From: Candidatus Saccharicenans sp.
GTDB lineage: Bacteria > Acidobacteriota > Aminicenantia > Aminicenantales > Saccharicenantaceae
NCBI GenBank assembly: GCA_030018265.1
Contig: JASEFX010000005.1
Coordinates: 44,556 to 108,555, forward strand
DNA: 64,000 nt
Direction of reading: 5' to 3'
Shown here: piece after piece, positions 34,766 to 42,892 of the stretch
How positions within the stretch are numbered: the stretch's first letter is position 1
How the letters are laid out: the number at the start of each line of letters is the position of its first letter
Notes under the pieces: model-generated
Told to the model about the DNA's origin: nothing
The model's input: only the letters and a program-made list of their open reading frames with translations
Databases searched by the model: none
Position numbers and translations under genes: made by a program

Positions 34766-36073
34766 TCAATAAGTGAACTTGATGAGCCCTGATTTCTCCC
34801 TGATCTGTTTTCTGATTTCTTCCCGGCTGACCTGACCTTCCTTCTCAGCCTTTATAGCCATAAACAGGTCATAGGTGGTCAGCAGCCCGTTTCCGTCTTT
34901 TTCAGCTTCTTCTATCTGAAACTGGGAGAAAGGATTGCTTCTCAATTTAGCCTCAACCAGGTTGAAATAATTTCCAATGAGAATGGCCTTCATCCTGGTG
35001 TTGTCAAATTCCTGCATCCTCCGTCCTTTATACCTCTGAAGCAGAATGCAATCATCGTCGGTAGCCCAGTTGCGACTGCTTCTGATTACCACCAGTATCA
35101 AAAATTCCTTTCTCAGACAGGCTTCCAGCGGCAGCTCGCTGTTTTCAATCAACCACAGGTCTTCTTCCTTATCTCTGATTACGTTCCTCCAGTATTCGTC
35201 GACATCCACCACCCGGGCCCAGCCCAGATACCTTAAGGCATGAATAACAGCTTCCTTTAATTCCCGGCCTTCTGCCTTTAGCAGGCGGTTAAACATTTCC
35301 TGCTGGGTCTGACGGAGGCTTTTTATCTTTTCGTCCAGCTCCTTTATTCTTTCCTCGAATTTCCTCTTTTCTTCCTCTTTCTTCAAATACAGTTCCTTTA
35401 TATCCGGGAAAAGATATTCTTCTTTATCAATCCAGTCCACCTGCTCAGTCTCTTTGCCTTTTAACTCCATAAGCGGAAAGACATCCTTCAGAATAAAATC
35501 TACCACCTTGATGTTTTCCTGACCAAACCAGGGCAGCAGCCAGATAAACCCTTTCCCCTTGCCAATCAGCAGCGACACCGGATAGCCATCATAACTTTTG
35601 GCGATGATCTTCCAGGTTTCTCCCAGACCGGCGGGGATTTCCCAGTCATCGGCGCCGAAGGAACGCGGCAGCAATTTGTACATATGAGCCACTCTGTCAG
35701 CGAATTTATCGAAAACCAGGTTATAGGGCATTTCCGGCAGCGGCAGGATCGTCTCGCCCGGAGCCGAATCCTGAAAATGGATTTCCGGATACGGACCTAT
35801 GACGCCCGTCAGCTGATAGAGATGTCCCTTGCCGACAAAACAGACCACACGGGCACCGTCGTTCACCATCTCCTGAATCTTTTCCGCCAGACCGGAAGGC
35901 ATGGCCTCTTCCTCGACCGGCCAGCTAAGCTGATAAAAGATAGCCCGGGCTTCCGGCAGTATCGTCGGGAGATTATTGAAATCAGAAGTCCGGATGGTAA
36001 AGGCGTCTACATTTTCTTCAAGAAGATAATCTCTGTCCCTGTCCTCAAAATCCAGAAGGATGATTCTGTTCAT
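34766..36073 (-). CDS. Protein with a GATase-like N-terminus, coiled coil and degenerate PD-(D/E)XK-like domain
   Basis: The 435-residue protein has an alpha/beta N-terminal region (about 1-205) that looks like a Rossmann/GATase-type fold, a charged coiled coil (about 220-265) and a C-terminal domain (about 270-430). The C-terminal domain reads like a restriction-endonuclease-fold nuclease: LKEAVIHALRYLGW, then DKEEDLWLIE, then a core strand ending VVIRSS, then GLLTTYDLFMAI. Active relatives have an E-x-K triad at the strand; here it is V-I-R, so catalysis is probably lost. I cannot assign a family or role. It is a single gene, not part of a visible defence cluster. Confidence 0.55.
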   Translation of the reverse strand: MNRIILLDFEDRDRDYLLEENVDAFTIRTSDFNNLPTILPEARAIFYQLSWPVEEEAMPSGLAEKIQEMVNDGARVVCFVGKGHLYQLTGVIGPYPEIHFQDSAPGETILPLPEMPYNLVFDKFADRVAHMYKLLPRSFGADDWEIPAGLGETWKIIAKSYDGYPVSLLIGKGKGFIWLLPWFGQENIKVVDFILKDVFPLMELKGKETEQVDWIDKEEYLFPDIKELYLKKEEEKRKFEERIKELDEKIKSLRQTQQEMFNRLLKAEGRELKEAVIHALRYLGWARVVDVDEYWRNVIRDKEEDLWLIENSELPLEACLRKEFLILVVIRSSRNWATDDDCILLQRYKGRRMQEFDNTRMKAILIGNYFNLVEAKLRSNPFSQFQIEEAEKDGNGLLTTYDLFMAIKAEKEGQVSREEIRKQIREKSGLIKFTY

Positions 36074-36311
36074 TCTATAATCCTTTCCATATATGATTCG
36101 CTTTTTAATTAATCGATTTCTGGCATAAATTTATCACCTTTAAGGATGAATTCCAAGATGATTTCTTCGCTTCGCCGGGTGAGGTTCCTGACTGCTGAAC
36201 TGAGGAAAACAATCCCTGGCTGTTCATCTGAATAACATTCGAGGCTTTTTCCCCCTTCCGCTTCTGAGGCATTGAGTTTCTCCCGCCTCATGATAAAAGT
36301 CTGACCGAAGG

Positions 36312-36388
36312 TGGTGCCCCTGGGGAGACTCGAACTCCCGGCACAGGGATTAGGAATCCCTTGCTCTATCCTTCTGAGCTACAGGGGC
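36312..36388 (-). tRNA. tRNA-Arg (anticodon CCT), CCA encoded
   Basis: Read on the minus strand, the acceptor stem GCCCCTG/CAGGGGC, the D arm AGCTC...GAGC, the anticodon stem AGGGA/TCCCT with loop TTCCTAA, and the T arm GGGAGTTCGAGTCTCCC form a complete cloverleaf. The anticodon is CCT, reading AGG arginine codons. The 3' CCA is encoded, and the discriminator base is A. Confidence 0.95.
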
Positions 36389-36466
36389 AGCTGCCATCAG
36401 AAGCTAAATATAACCTAAGTATTCTCCTTTTTCAATCAGCCCGCACGACGTTCAATCTGCGGTAAA

Positions 36467-37294
36467 TCATTTCTGGCAGGCAGGGCAGAAATAAGAACTT
36501 CTCCCGCCGATCTTTTTTCTTTCGATCACCGATTGGCGGCAGCGCCGGCAGACTTCTCCTTCCTTGCCGTAAACCCGGTGCTCGAGCTGAAATCTACCGG
36601 TTTCTCCGGTGGCATCCACATAATCGCTTACAGAAGATCCTCTGAGCGAGATAGCTTTTTTAAGAATGAACCTCATCGAGTTCCAGAGCCGCCGGGCCTC
36701 AGTTTTATCCAGACTGCCAGCCATTCTTTCCGGCCTCAGACCGGCCCTGAAAAGAATTTCATCGGAATAAATGTTACCTATCCCGGCGATGATTTTCTGC
36801 TCCAGCAACCAGCTTTTAATCTTCTTTTTCCCGTAGACCAGCAACCTTTTCCGGAAATCTGAAAAATTCATCGCCAGCGGCTCAGGTCCGAGCGAGGAAT
36901 CCACCTTCTGACTGATATCACAGAGATTAAGGCAGGTGAGAAAACCGAATTTCCTGACATCACGAAAACGAAGTTCCTTCCTGATCCCGTAAAACGACAT
37001 CCTGGCATGGGTGTGTTTGTCGGAGGGCCGGGCAGGAGAACAGAGAATTAGCTGGCCGGTCATTTTCAGATGGACCAGAAGTCCGAGCCCACCCTCAATC
37101 TCGAATATGATCATTTTCCCCCGGCGCCGTATTTCCTCTATCTTTTTTCCCCGGTAACGATCAGGCGCTGGCGCTGAAGCCGGCTGTCTTCTCTCAAGGT
37201 GCGGAGAGAAGAAAACCATTTCTTTAATCTTTTTTCCCCGAAGCGCCGCTCTGAGATCTCTGACTACCGTTTCGACTTCAGGAAGTTCCGGCAT
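36467..37294 (-). CDS. mutM: Formamidopyrimidine-DNA glycosylase (Fpg/MutM)
   Basis: The 275-residue protein must start at the ATG giving MPELPEVET, because the second-residue proline is the catalytic Schiff-base amine; a TTG two codons earlier would bury it. The beta-turn lysine (RRRGKM), the helix-two-turn-helix (GIGNIYSDEILFRA) and the C-terminal zinc finger (CRRC...CPAC) are all present, so it should be an active 8-oxoguanine glycosylase/AP lyase. The promoter at 37301-37329 puts +1 on the ATG. It is divergent from the small membrane-protein genes. Confidence 0.95.
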   Translation of the reverse strand: MPELPEVETVVRDLRAALRGKKIKEMVFFSPHLERRQPASAPAPDRYRGKKIEEIRRRGKMIIFEIEGGLGLLVHLKMTGQLILCSPARPSDKHTHARMSFYGIRKELRFRDVRKFGFLTCLNLCDISQKVDSSLGPEPLAMNFSDFRKRLLVYGKKKIKSWLLEQKIIAGIGNIYSDEILFRAGLRPERMAGSLDKTEARRLWNSMRFILKKAISLRGSSVSDYVDATGETGRFQLEHRVYGKEGEVCRRCRQSVIERKKIGGRSSYFCPACQK

Positions 37295-37300
37295 GGACAA

Positions 37301-37329
37301 ATTTTACGCCATCCGGGGCAAACTGCCAA
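37301..37329 (-). promoter_or_regulatory. Leaderless promoter of mutM
   Basis: On the minus strand, TTGGCA (37329-37324), a 17-base spacer and TAAAAT (37306-37301) are followed by six bases and the ATG. There is no ribosome-binding site between them. Confidence 0.6.
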
Positions 37330-37400
37330 CGGGAGAACTTTGTTTTTTAGATAAAAGAAGGCTTGATTTACCGCAGCATTTTAATTAATATTAAAACCTT

Positions 37401-37769
37401 ATGAAAGGCAAAGCAATATTCGCAGCCGCGCTCGGGTGGTTGATCCCCGGTCTCGGGCACATTTATCTCCGCAAATACTGGAGGGGACTTATTTTCCTGG
37501 CCGCCATAGGCGCGATGTCGCTGATGGGGCTGACCATGGGCGGGAAAATTTATCCGCTGCAGGCAGAAAACCCGCTAACCCTGCTGGCTTTCTTCTCTGA
37601 CCTGGGAAACGGATTGCTTTACCTGCTGTCGAGATTATTTCCGATAGGAACTGGAGAACTGGAGAGGGTTTCCTTTGAATTCGGCACGGCTTATCTGGCC
37701 GGAGCCGGACTTTTGAATTACCTGGTGGCTCTTGACGCCTGGGACATAGCCAGAGGAAAGAAAAAATGA
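37401..37769 (+). CDS. Small DUF6677-like membrane protein
   Basis: The 122-residue protein opens with AAALGWLIPGLGHIYLRKYWRG, the signature of the small TM2-like/DUF6677 group, and has three to four hydrophobic segments. The function of that group is unknown. Its stop codon overlaps the start of a second small membrane protein by four bases. It is divergent from mutM. Confidence 0.65.
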   Translation: MKGKAIFAAALGWLIPGLGHIYLRKYWRGLIFLAAIGAMSLMGLTMGGKIYPLQAENPLTLLAFFSDLGNGLLYLLSRLFPIGTGELERVSFEFGTAYLAGAGLLNYLVALDAWDIARGKKK

Positions 37770-37945
37770 TTCTGGAAAGCCATCTTTTTACCATGATCCT
37801 CTATGCCTTCCTGGTTTCTCTTGTGCTGGCGCTTATCCGTCGGTCGGATATAAAAAGTCAATTTAAATACGGACTGACTCTTTTCCTCATAATGACCCTT
37901 GGAGCCCTGGCTTTCGGCTGGTTTATGTATCTTTTCGCCCGGTAA
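37766..37945 (+). CDS. 59-residue two-helix membrane protein
   Basis: The short frame begins with an ATG overlapping the previous stop (ATGA) and encodes two hydrophobic helices (about 8-24 and 35-56) separated by a basic turn (RRSDIKSQ). The overlap, membrane-protein character and in-operon position support it as real despite its size. No family is recognised. Confidence 0.55.
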   Translation: MILESHLFTMILYAFLVSLVLALIRRSDIKSQFKYGLTLFLIMTLGALAFGWFMYLFAR

Positions 37946-38031
37946 CAACCTCTTTCAGAAATTTTCTTCCTGCTTCCATCTTTCAGTTTTAGCGCAAGTA
38001 CGAGTTGTGTTATAATCAATTCCTCTTAGCC

Positions 38032-39540
38032 ATGAAATACGAAACGGTCATAGGCCTGGAAATTCACGCCCAGCTCTTAACGAAAACCAAGCTATTCTGT
38101 CGCTGCAGCACCGAATTCGGTCAGACTCCCAACAGCCTGACCTGTCCGGTCTGTCTGGGACTTCCGGGAAGCCTCCCGGTTATAAACCGGGAAGCCGTCC
38201 GTATGGCCATTAAACTGGCTCTGGCGCTTGAAGCCAGAATAAACCTGAAATCCATCTTCAGCCGGAAAAATTATTTTTATCCCGACCTGCCAAAAGGATA
38301 TCAGATCACTCAGTACCATCTGCCGATAGCCGAAAACGGAAGGTTGTTGATAGAAGTCAACGGAATAAAAAAAGCAGTCGGAATAGAAAGAATCAACCTG
38401 GAGGAGGATGCCGGCAAATCGCTGCATGAAGGCTTCCCGGATTCAAACGAAAAGACTTATCTGGATTTCAATCGCTGTGGCGTGCCCCTGCTGGAAATAG
38501 TAGGTCGTCCGGATCTGCGTTCGCCAGAAGAAGCTGTGGAATTCGTTCAGAACCTGAGAACCCTGCTGCAGTACCTGGAAATCTGCGACGGCAACATGGA
38601 GGAAGGAAGCCTCCGCTGCGACGCCAATCTGTCGGTGCGCCCCGCGGGCTCGACGGAATTCGGAACGAAGACTGAAATAAAAAACTTGAATTCCTTCCGT
38701 TTTCTGGCCAGAGCCCTGGAATACGAAGCCAGCCGGCAGATCGAGGCGCTGGAAAAAGGCGAAAAAATAATCCAGGAAACCCGGGGCTGGGACGCCTCCA
38801 GCGGACGCACGCTTCCGCAGCGGAGCAAGGAAGAAGCTCACGATTACCGTTATTTTCCGGAACCTGACCTTCCGCCACTCCTTATCCCGGAAAATTGGAT
38901 TAGAGAAATTGCCTCCAGCCTTCCCGAGCTTCCCGCAGCGAAAATGGAGAGGTTTATAAGAGATTATCAGCTTCCGGCCTACGACGCGAGAATTCTTACC
39001 GGCAGTCGCTGGCTGGCAGATTATTTTGAGTCGGTGGCCAGAGTTTCCGGACAGCCAAAACAGGCCAGCAACTGGATCATGCGCGAGGTTCTACAATACC
39101 TGAACGAACGCAATCTCCCGCCTGAGCGTTTTCCCCTGCCGGCGGACTCCTTAGCCGAGCTGATCAAGCTCGTGGAAAATCAGACGATAACCATCACCAT
39201 AGCCAAAGAAAAAGTTTATCCGGAAATGGTAAGAAGATGCGCGGAGGCGGGCGATCTGCCGGCGGATGAAAAAAAGAAAATATCCAGCCCGAATTTAATA
39301 ATAGAAGAACTCGGGCTGAAAAAAATCGGCGATGAACAGGAATTGCAGAAAATAATAGATGAAGTCCTCCGCAGCCATCCCGGACCGGTCCAGCAATATC
39401 TGAAAGGAAAGGTCCAGGTTATTGGTTTCCTGCTCGGACAGGTAATGAAAGCTACCCGTGGCCAGGCCGACCCGGGAAAAGCCCAGGCGCTGCTGAAGAA
39501 ATCGCTCGATAAACTATCCGGCAACGGGGGTCAGCCATAG
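38032..39540 (+). CDS. gatB: Aspartyl/glutamyl-tRNA amidotransferase subunit B
   Basis: The 502-residue protein has the GatB start YETVIGLEIHAQLLTKTKLFC, the zinc cysteines (CRC...CPVC), INLEEDAGKSLHEG, and the C-terminal Yqey/tail domain. With GatA and GatC it converts misacylated Glu-tRNA-Gln or Asp-tRNA-Asn. The ATG at 38032 gives this canonical start; an in-frame TTG nine codons earlier lies across a TATAAT box (38011-38016). No Shine-Dalgarno sequence is visible before the ATG. gatA and gatC are not in the window. Confidence 0.96.
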   Translation: MKYETVIGLEIHAQLLTKTKLFCRCSTEFGQTPNSLTCPVCLGLPGSLPVINREAVRMAIKLALALEARINLKSIFSRKNYFYPDLPKGYQITQYHLPIAENGRLLIEVNGIKKAVGIERINLEEDAGKSLHEGFPDSNEKTYLDFNRCGVPLLEIVGRPDLRSPEEAVEFVQNLRTLLQYLEICDGNMEEGSLRCDANLSVRPAGSTEFGTKTEIKNLNSFRFLARALEYEASRQIEALEKGEKIIQETRGWDASSGRTLPQRSKEEAHDYRYFPEPDLPPLLIPENWIREIASSLPELPAAKMERFIRDYQLPAYDARILTGSRWLADYFESVARVSGQPKQASNWIMREVLQYLNERNLPPERFPLPADSLAELIKLVENQTITITIAKEKVYPEMVRRCAEAGDLPADEKKKISSPNLIIEELGLKKIGDEQELQKIIDEVLRSHPGPVQQYLKGKVQVIGFLLGQVMKATRGQADPGKAQALLKKSLDKLSGNGGQP

Positions 39541-39543
39541 CTG

Positions 39544-40212
39544 ATGATTGAGTTCCATCACGTCTGGAAGCAATATCAGAAGCCACACTGGGCACTTTCA
39601 GACGTTTCGCTGGAAATTCGCCGCGGCGAATTCTGCTTCATCACCGGTCCCAGCGGCTCAGGCAAAACCACGCTGCTTAAACTCATTTTCCGGGAACTCT
39701 TTCCGACAGAAGGACAGATCCTGATTGACGGGGTTAACACCCTGAAAATCCCGGAACACAGAATCTACAAACTCAGAAGGAAGATGGGTATAGTTTTTCA
39801 GGATTTCAGGCTGCTATTCCACAGAACGGTTATTGAGAATGTGGCTCTGCCGTTGCGGATACTCGGTCTGGCCGATAAAGAAATCAGGCGTCGTGTCTTC
39901 AACGCTCTTCGCCAGGTGAACCTCCATCACAAAATGTGGGATTTCCCCCAGCGGCTTTCTTACGGAGAACAGCAGAGGGTGGCTATAGCCAGAGCCATCG
40001 TGCACCAGCCGACGATCATTCTGGCTGACGAACCCACCGGCAATCTCGACCCTGAACTGGCTTTTGAGATCATGAGCATTTTCAAAGAAATCAATCAGCA
40101 GGGAGCCACGGTGGTCATAGGGAGCCATGACCGGGAACTCATCCGGCATTTCGGGGATAAAATATATTTTCTTCAGAAAGGCAAGCTCATCGGCAAGGAA
40201 GAAAGAAGGTGA
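39544..40212 (+). CDS. ftsE: Cell-division ATP-binding protein FtsE
   Basis: The 222-residue ABC ATPase has Walker A GPSGSGKTTLL, the signature LSYGEQQRVAIARAIV, Walker B ILADEPTGNLD and the switch histidine GSHDREL. With FtsX it controls septal cell-wall hydrolases at the division site. It starts three bases after gatB and overlaps ftsX by four bases. Confidence 0.94.
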   Translation: MIEFHHVWKQYQKPHWALSDVSLEIRRGEFCFITGPSGSGKTTLLKLIFRELFPTEGQILIDGVNTLKIPEHRIYKLRRKMGIVFQDFRLLFHRTVIENVALPLRILGLADKEIRRRVFNALRQVNLHHKMWDFPQRLSYGEQQRVAIARAIVHQPTIILADEPTGNLDPELAFEIMSIFKEINQQGATVVIGSHDRELIRHFGDKIYFLQKGKLIGKEERR

Positions 40213-41108
40213 TATTCAGACAGATCTGGTTTCTTCTAAAGACAGCCGTCGACAATCTATGGAGTTTTCGCAGCCGGAATTTTATCTCGGTGCTGATCAT
40301 CAGCTTCTCCTTCCTGGTTATAGGCATCTTTCTTTCGCTCTCGAACAACCTCCTTTACATGGGGCAACAACTTTCCAACAACCTGGCCATTTCATTCTTT
40401 CTCGAGCCCGGTATCAAGACCGCTGACCTCGAAAACATAAAATCAGAGATTTTAGCTTCGGGGCTGGTGGAGCAGATTACTTTTGTCTCATCCGAAGACG
40501 CCCTCTCCCGTTTCAGGTCAAATTTCCCGGAGCTCAAAGAAATCCTGGATAATCTTCAATCAAACCCATTCCCTCCCTCGTTTGAAGTCCGGCTGAAGAA
40601 CAATCTTCAAAATCTTCCGGCCACCCTGTATTTTATGGAAAGGATCAGAAGGCTCAAAGGAGTGATCGACGTGCAGTTCAACCAGGAATGGGTGGAAAAG
40701 ATGGAGTCACTAAGCCGGATCGTCCGGGCGGTTGGATTTTTCCTTGGCAGCATCCTGATTTTAGCCTCCTTCTTCATCATTTCCAATGTGGTCAGACTGA
40801 ATGTTTTTGCCCGTAAAAATGAAATAGAGATCCTGCGGCTGGTCGGCGCCACCAACACTTTCATAAGAATACCGTTTCTGGTGGAGGGCTTTGTGCTCGG
40901 GTTACTGGGCAGCCTGGTCTCACTGTTAATACTGGCATTGCTGATAAAAATTTTCCCGATATACATAGGCAGCACCCTGGGAGCCGCCCGGGAGCTGTTC
41001 ACTCTGAAACCTCTGACCATGAAACAATCGCTCTGGCTGGTGGTCGGAGGGATCTTCACCGGAATCCTCGGCAGCGGCAGCTCGGTCTCAAGATTCCTGA
41101 GGATATGA
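40209..41108 (+). CDS. ftsX: Cell-division permease-like protein FtsX
   Basis: The 299-residue protein starts at GTG in a GTGA overlap with ftsE. It has four transmembrane helices (about 25-45, 175-200, 220-250, 275-295) with a large extracytoplasmic loop after the first, and the family motif in the second half (KNEIEILRLVGATNTFIRIPF). It transmits FtsE ATPase activity to periplasmic peptidoglycan hydrolases. Confidence 0.94.
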   Translation: MIFRQIWFLLKTAVDNLWSFRSRNFISVLIISFSFLVIGIFLSLSNNLLYMGQQLSNNLAISFFLEPGIKTADLENIKSEILASGLVEQITFVSSEDALSRFRSNFPELKEILDNLQSNPFPPSFEVRLKNNLQNLPATLYFMERIRRLKGVIDVQFNQEWVEKMESLSRIVRAVGFFLGSILILASFFIISNVVRLNVFARKNEIEILRLVGATNTFIRIPFLVEGFVLGLLGSLVSLLILALLIKIFPIYIGSTLGAARELFTLKPLTMKQSLWLVVGGIFTGILGSGSSVSRFLRI

Positions 41109-41145
41109 GCCTGCCGGCATTTCTTAATCAGATTGAAGAAATTGT

Positions 41146-41174
41146 TTGACCGGGATTTCCAGTTTAATTAAAAT
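41146..41174 (+). promoter_or_regulatory. Sigma-70-type promoter for rodZ
   Basis: TTGACC (41146-41151), a 17-base spacer and TAAAAT (41169-41174) precede rodZ. It would allow rodZ transcription independent of gatB-ftsEX. Confidence 0.6.
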
Positions 41175-41186
41175 CAAAACAGAAAG

Positions 41187-42059
41187 ATGGAAAGCATTGG
41201 CCAGCAGCTTAAAAAAGAACGAGAAGCCCGGGGACTTACTCTAAAAGATATCTCCCTCGAAACAAAAATCAGCCTTCGCTATCTTGAAGCCATTGAAGAT
41301 GATCGTCTGGAATTACTGCCTGGCGGTTTCTTCACCCGGCAGATTATAAAAACTTACCTGACCCGTATCGGACTGAAGCCTGAAGAATGGCTGGCTAAGT
41401 TCAACCTGCCCGGGCAGAAATCAGAAGAAAAGCCACCGGAAAAGGAAAAAGAAGGTGGCGAGAAAGATGAGCCCGGGACCGGAGAAATAAAGTATTACCT
41501 GGCTTCAAAAGAAAAAATTCCGGCCGCGCCGGAAAGCCCCCGGGAGAAAGAATTCCCTCTGAACAGAGTAATCTGGATCAGCCTGTCGGTCATCATCTTC
41601 GGTCTTTTTGTTTTTCTTATTTACCTCTCCATAAAAATGACTGAGAAAGAGGTGTCCGGAAGAGATGCTCGAGAAAAATATTCTGTCCAGGTGGTAATTC
41701 CTTCAGAAGAAAAAGAAGAGCTGGCCGCCGCGACCGGAACCCAGGTCGAGAAAGAAACCCCACCGCCACCGCAGATTTCCGGCCTGACCCTTGAACTTGA
41801 GTTCAACGAAGATTGCTGGATTCAGGTTTACGCTGACGGAAACCTGGTGGTGGATGGCTTGAAGCAGGAAGGATTCCGGATTCAGGTGCGGGCAGAATCG
41901 GAACTGGTGATAAATCTGGGAAACGCCGGAGGGGTGAGCTATAGGTTAAACGGAAGAGCGGGAATACCTTTCGGCCGGCGGGGAGCCGTGGTGAAAAATA
42001 TCAGGATAACGGGTGAAAATTATTCCCAATTCCTGCAGCCGGAAAAGAGTCCGGAATAA
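41187..42059 (+). CDS. rodZ: RodZ-like cell-shape protein (HTH + TM + DUF4115)
   Basis: The 290-residue protein has an N-terminal cro/C1-type HTH (about 5-65), a charged linker, one transmembrane helix (about 128-155) and a C-terminal DUF4115 beta domain (about 195-285). That is the RodZ layout, which links MreB to the elongasome. The linker is rich in E, K and P. It follows ftsX and precedes recO, so the division genes and a repair gene are packed together. Confidence 0.88.
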   Translation: MESIGQQLKKEREARGLTLKDISLETKISLRYLEAIEDDRLELLPGGFFTRQIIKTYLTRIGLKPEEWLAKFNLPGQKSEEKPPEKEKEGGEKDEPGTGEIKYYLASKEKIPAAPESPREKEFPLNRVIWISLSVIIFGLFVFLIYLSIKMTEKEVSGRDAREKYSVQVVIPSEEKEELAAATGTQVEKETPPPPQISGLTLELEFNEDCWIQVYADGNLVVDGLKQEGFRIQVRAESELVINLGNAGGVSYRLNGRAGIPFGRRGAVVKNIRITGENYSQFLQPEKSPE

Positions 42060-42108
42060 ATCTATTTTTGCTTTAATCAAATCTGTCTGACAGGGGCCAT
42101 CGTCCGGA

Positions 42109-42843
42109 ATGCCGATCGATCAGTCGGAAGCGATTATTCTCAGAACAGAAAATTTTGCCGAACAGGACAAGCTCGTGGTGTTTTTTTCGAAGGAAAAAGG
42201 GCTCGTGCGGGGGATAGCCAAAGGAGCCAGAAAATTCAACAACCGGTTCGGAAGCAGTCTCGAGCCTTTTTCCGTGGTGAAAATATTTTATTATGAAAAA
42301 GAGCAGAGCGACCTGGTAACCATCAGCAACTGTGACCTGCTGGAATCCGCTTTTGACCTCTTCAGAAACCCGAAAATGGCCTGTCTTTTTTCCTACATCG
42401 CCGAGCTGACGGAAAAGTTCTCTCCTTACAAAACAGGGGAAGAAAAGTTATTCCGGCTTCTGCACAGCCTGATAAAAGCGGCCCGCGGCGGTCAGGCGCT
42501 CGATGTCCTGGCCAGGTACTTTGAGTTCTGGTTTCTGAAAATCAACGGGCTGCTGCCGGATTTTCAGTTCTGTCAGAAATGCCGGAAGCCGATCGGAGGC
42601 GCGGCCTGGATGGAACCGCAGAAGGACGGAATCCTCTGTCAGAAATGCGCCAGGGAGAAAAAACACGAGGTTACTCTTCTGATGCGCCAGGTCATCAAGT
42701 GGATGAGAAAGAATCCGCCTGAAGCCAGTCCCCCTCCGGAATGGTCACCCGGAGAATGGAAGCAGCTCGGTCGTCTTTTTCAGTCGATAATAACTTTTCA
42801 CCTGGAAGAGACACCCCGGAGTCTAAATTTGCTGGATTTCTGA
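42109..42843 (+). CDS. recO: DNA repair protein RecO
   Basis: The 244-residue protein starts with an OB fold (about 5-80, SEAIILRTENFAEQDKLVVFF and GIAKGARK), has a helical middle, and carries a four-cysteine zinc finger (CQKCRKPI...CQKCAREK). It loads RecA with RecR in gap repair. It is the last gene before the sensor kinase. Confidence 0.92.
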   Translation: MPIDQSEAIILRTENFAEQDKLVVFFSKEKGLVRGIAKGARKFNNRFGSSLEPFSVVKIFYYEKEQSDLVTISNCDLLESAFDLFRNPKMACLFSYIAELTEKFSPYKTGEEKLFRLLHSLIKAARGGQALDVLARYFEFWFLKINGLLPDFQFCQKCRKPIGGAAWMEPQKDGILCQKCAREKKHEVTLLMRQVIKWMRKNPPEASPPPEWSPGEWKQLGRLFQSIITFHLEETPRSLNLLDF

Positions 42844-42892
42844 AAAGGCTCAATGATATCTTTATTATAGCGGGCAACAGGAGCAAAAAGTC

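Noticed and set aside
36109-36291. 60-codon minus-strand frame between the tRNA and the degenerate nuclease gene
   Set aside because: No ribosome site, low complexity and no domain; not supported.
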